Assembly: GCA_050485865.1 (NCBI GenBank)
Contig: JBJHCE010000185.1
Span: forward strand, 1-5,688
Direction of reading: 5' to 3'
Length of the DNA: 5,688 nt
Origin: SKNW01 sp050485865
Lineage (GTDB): Bacteria; Gemmatimonadota; Gemmatimonadetes; Longimicrobiales; Gaopeijiaceae
Positions 4,930 to 5,688 of the stretch are shown piece by piece. Position numbers and translations under genes: made by a program. Position 1 is the stretch's first letter. Every line of letters starts with the position of its first letter. A model generated the notes under the pieces. The model was not told the origin of the DNA and ran no database searches. It saw only the letters and a list, made by a program, of their open reading frames with translations.

Positions 4930-5688
4930 CGCACGGCATCCATCCTCCGCATCCCCCACACCTCCCGCATCCAGCGGAGGCACCTCCCGCACCCGTGCAT
5001 CCCCTGCCCCTCGGGCTCGAGGCCCTCGCGCCCGACCTCTCGGCGCCCTTCCTCGAGCACCACGCGGTGCTCCCGCTGGAGCGGGACGGAGACGTGCTCC
5101 TGGTCGGAAGCTGGGGGACGGCGGTGGACCCGCAGGTGCTGGACGACCTGGCCCTTCTGGCCGGGTGCCCGGTGCGGGTCGTTCCGGTGGAGCGGGAGGC
5201 GGCGGTGGAGGCCGTTCGCCGGGTGTACGGCGAGGACCCCCTCACCGCCGAGGATCTCATTGCCGGGATGGGAGGCGTGGGGGAGCCGGGAGGGGGCGGG
5301 CCCGAGGCGTGGGGGGTGGCGGTGGAGGGAGACCGGGGGGGCAACGATGCCGCCCTCGACGACCTCGTTGCCCTCGCGAACGAGGCCCCGGTGGTGAAGC
5401 TCGTGAACCTCCTCCTCCTCGAGGCCCTCGAGGCCCGGGCCTCCGACGTGCACCTGGAGACGTACGTCGGAGGGCTCCGGGTCCGCTACCGGGTCGATGG
5501 GGTCCTGCAGGAGGCGCCCGCCCCCCCGCGGCGGCTCGCGGCGGCGGTCGTGAGCCGCCTGAAGATCATGGCCGAGCTGGACATTGCCGAGCGGCGGGTC
5601 CCCCAGGACGGAAGGATCCGCCTGAGGATGCGAGACCGGCAGGTGGACGTGCGCGTGGCGACCCTTCCCACCCTGCACGGCGAGAGCG
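4926..5688 (+). CDS. gspE: GspE, T2SS cytoplasmic ATPase (N-terminal part, 3' truncated by window edge)
   Basis: 254 codons are visible with no stop. Residues about 27-98 form the GspE N-terminal domain that docks on GspL ('FLEHHAVLPLERDGDVLLVG', then 'VRVVPVEREAAVEAVRRVYG'). A Gly-rich linker (about 110-140) follows. The start of the secretion-ATPase core reads 'APVVKLVNLLLLEALEARAS', 'SDVHLE' (173-178), 'RVRYRVDG' and the near-invariant 'LDIAERRVPQDGR' (218-230), then 'VDVRVATLPTLHGES' at the edge. Walker A, the Asp box, Walker B and any Zn-binding loop lie beyond the window. In known systems the hexamer drives pseudopilus assembly. The start is uncertain: GTG 4926 overlaps the gspD stop (GTGA) and has a well-spaced GGAGG, but codons 2-23 are His/Pro-rich with unusual third bases, so GTG 4995 is a real alternative. 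The family call is secure; the T2SS rather than PilB assignment rests on the neighbours. Confidence 0.9.
   Translation, partial: MTHGIHPPHPPHLPHPAEAPPAPVHPLPLGLEALAPDLSAPFLEHHAVLPLERDGDVLLVGSWGTAVDPQVLDDLALLAGCPVRVVPVEREAAVEAVRRVYGEDPLTAEDLIAGMGGVGEPGGGGPEAWGVAVEGDRGGNDAALDDLVALANEAPVVKLVNLLLLEALEARASDVHLETYVGGLRVRYRVDGVLQEAPAPPRRLAAAVVSRLKIMAELDIAERRVPQDGRIRLRMRDRQVDVRVATLPTLHGES

Noticed and set aside
4944..4980. 7-base inverted repeat (CCTCCGC / GCGGAGG) between gspD and the alternative gspE start, as a terminator or hairpin.
   Set aside because: The loop is 23 bases, no T-run follows, and 7-base matches are expected by chance in such GC-rich sequence.
4959..4991. Direct repeat of CACCTCCCGCA (4959-4969 and 4981-4991) as an operator.
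   Set aside because: Only two short copies in low-complexity C-rich sequence and no associated regulator; not enough to call a site.
2998..4992. Long minus-strand open frame opposite gspD.
   Set aside because: Antisense shadow of a secretin gene with clear conserved motifs on the plus strand; its own translation shows no family signature.
4755..5678. Minus-strand open frame opposite gspE.
   Set aside because: The plus strand encodes unmistakable GspE motifs (SDVHLE, LDIAERRVPQDGR); the opposite reading is low-complexity.

Overview
The window is a compact stretch of one operon on the + strand encoding the core of a type II secretion system (T2SS). It holds the end of gspK, complete gspL, gspM, a gspC-like gene and gspD, and the first 254 codons of gspE. 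The DNA is very GC-rich (roughly 70% or more by eye), with G or C at almost every third codon position. A secretin means a diderm bacterium. The composition and the divergent T2SS parts would fit Gemmatimonadota or a similar high-GC, non-proteobacterial lineage, but no marker gene in the window fixes the taxon.

Layout: gspK C-terminal part (to 500); gspL (497-1789); gspM (1791-2417); gspC-like inner-membrane HR-domain protein (2414-3358); secretin gspD (3358-4929); gspE N-terminal part (from 4926, or possibly 4995, off the right edge). Four junctions overlap by 1-4 bases and one has a single-base gap. Each downstream start has a purine-rich Shine-Dalgarno-like sequence inside the end of the gene before it, so the genes are probably transcribed and translated as a coupled unit. 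There is no intergenic space for a promoter or terminator and no gene-free stretch over 300 bases. I see no RNA gene, mobile element or CRISPR array. The long antisense and alternative-frame open readings are by-products of the GC-rich code.

How the parts work together: GspE is the cytoplasmic ATPase, recruited to the inner membrane by the cytoplasmic domain of GspL. GspL and GspM form the platform through paired membrane helices and ferredoxin-like periplasmic domains. GspC spans the inner membrane and reaches the secretin GspD through its HR domain. GspK is a minor pseudopilin at the pseudopilus tip. GspF and the remaining pseudopilins are expected just outside the window (inference).

Points of interest: the L-M-C-D order is colinear with pilM/N-O-P-Q of type IV pili rather than the proteobacterial gspC-D-E...K-L-M order. 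The GspC-like protein has a Gln-rich helix instead of a PDZ domain. The secretin is short, with apparently one N0 and one further N-module. Glycine-rich C-termini repeatedly encode the ribosome binding site of the next gene. The proposed first 23 codons of gspE are His/Pro-rich with atypical codon use, which makes its start uncertain. I see no wholly new system; this is a divergent version of a known machine.
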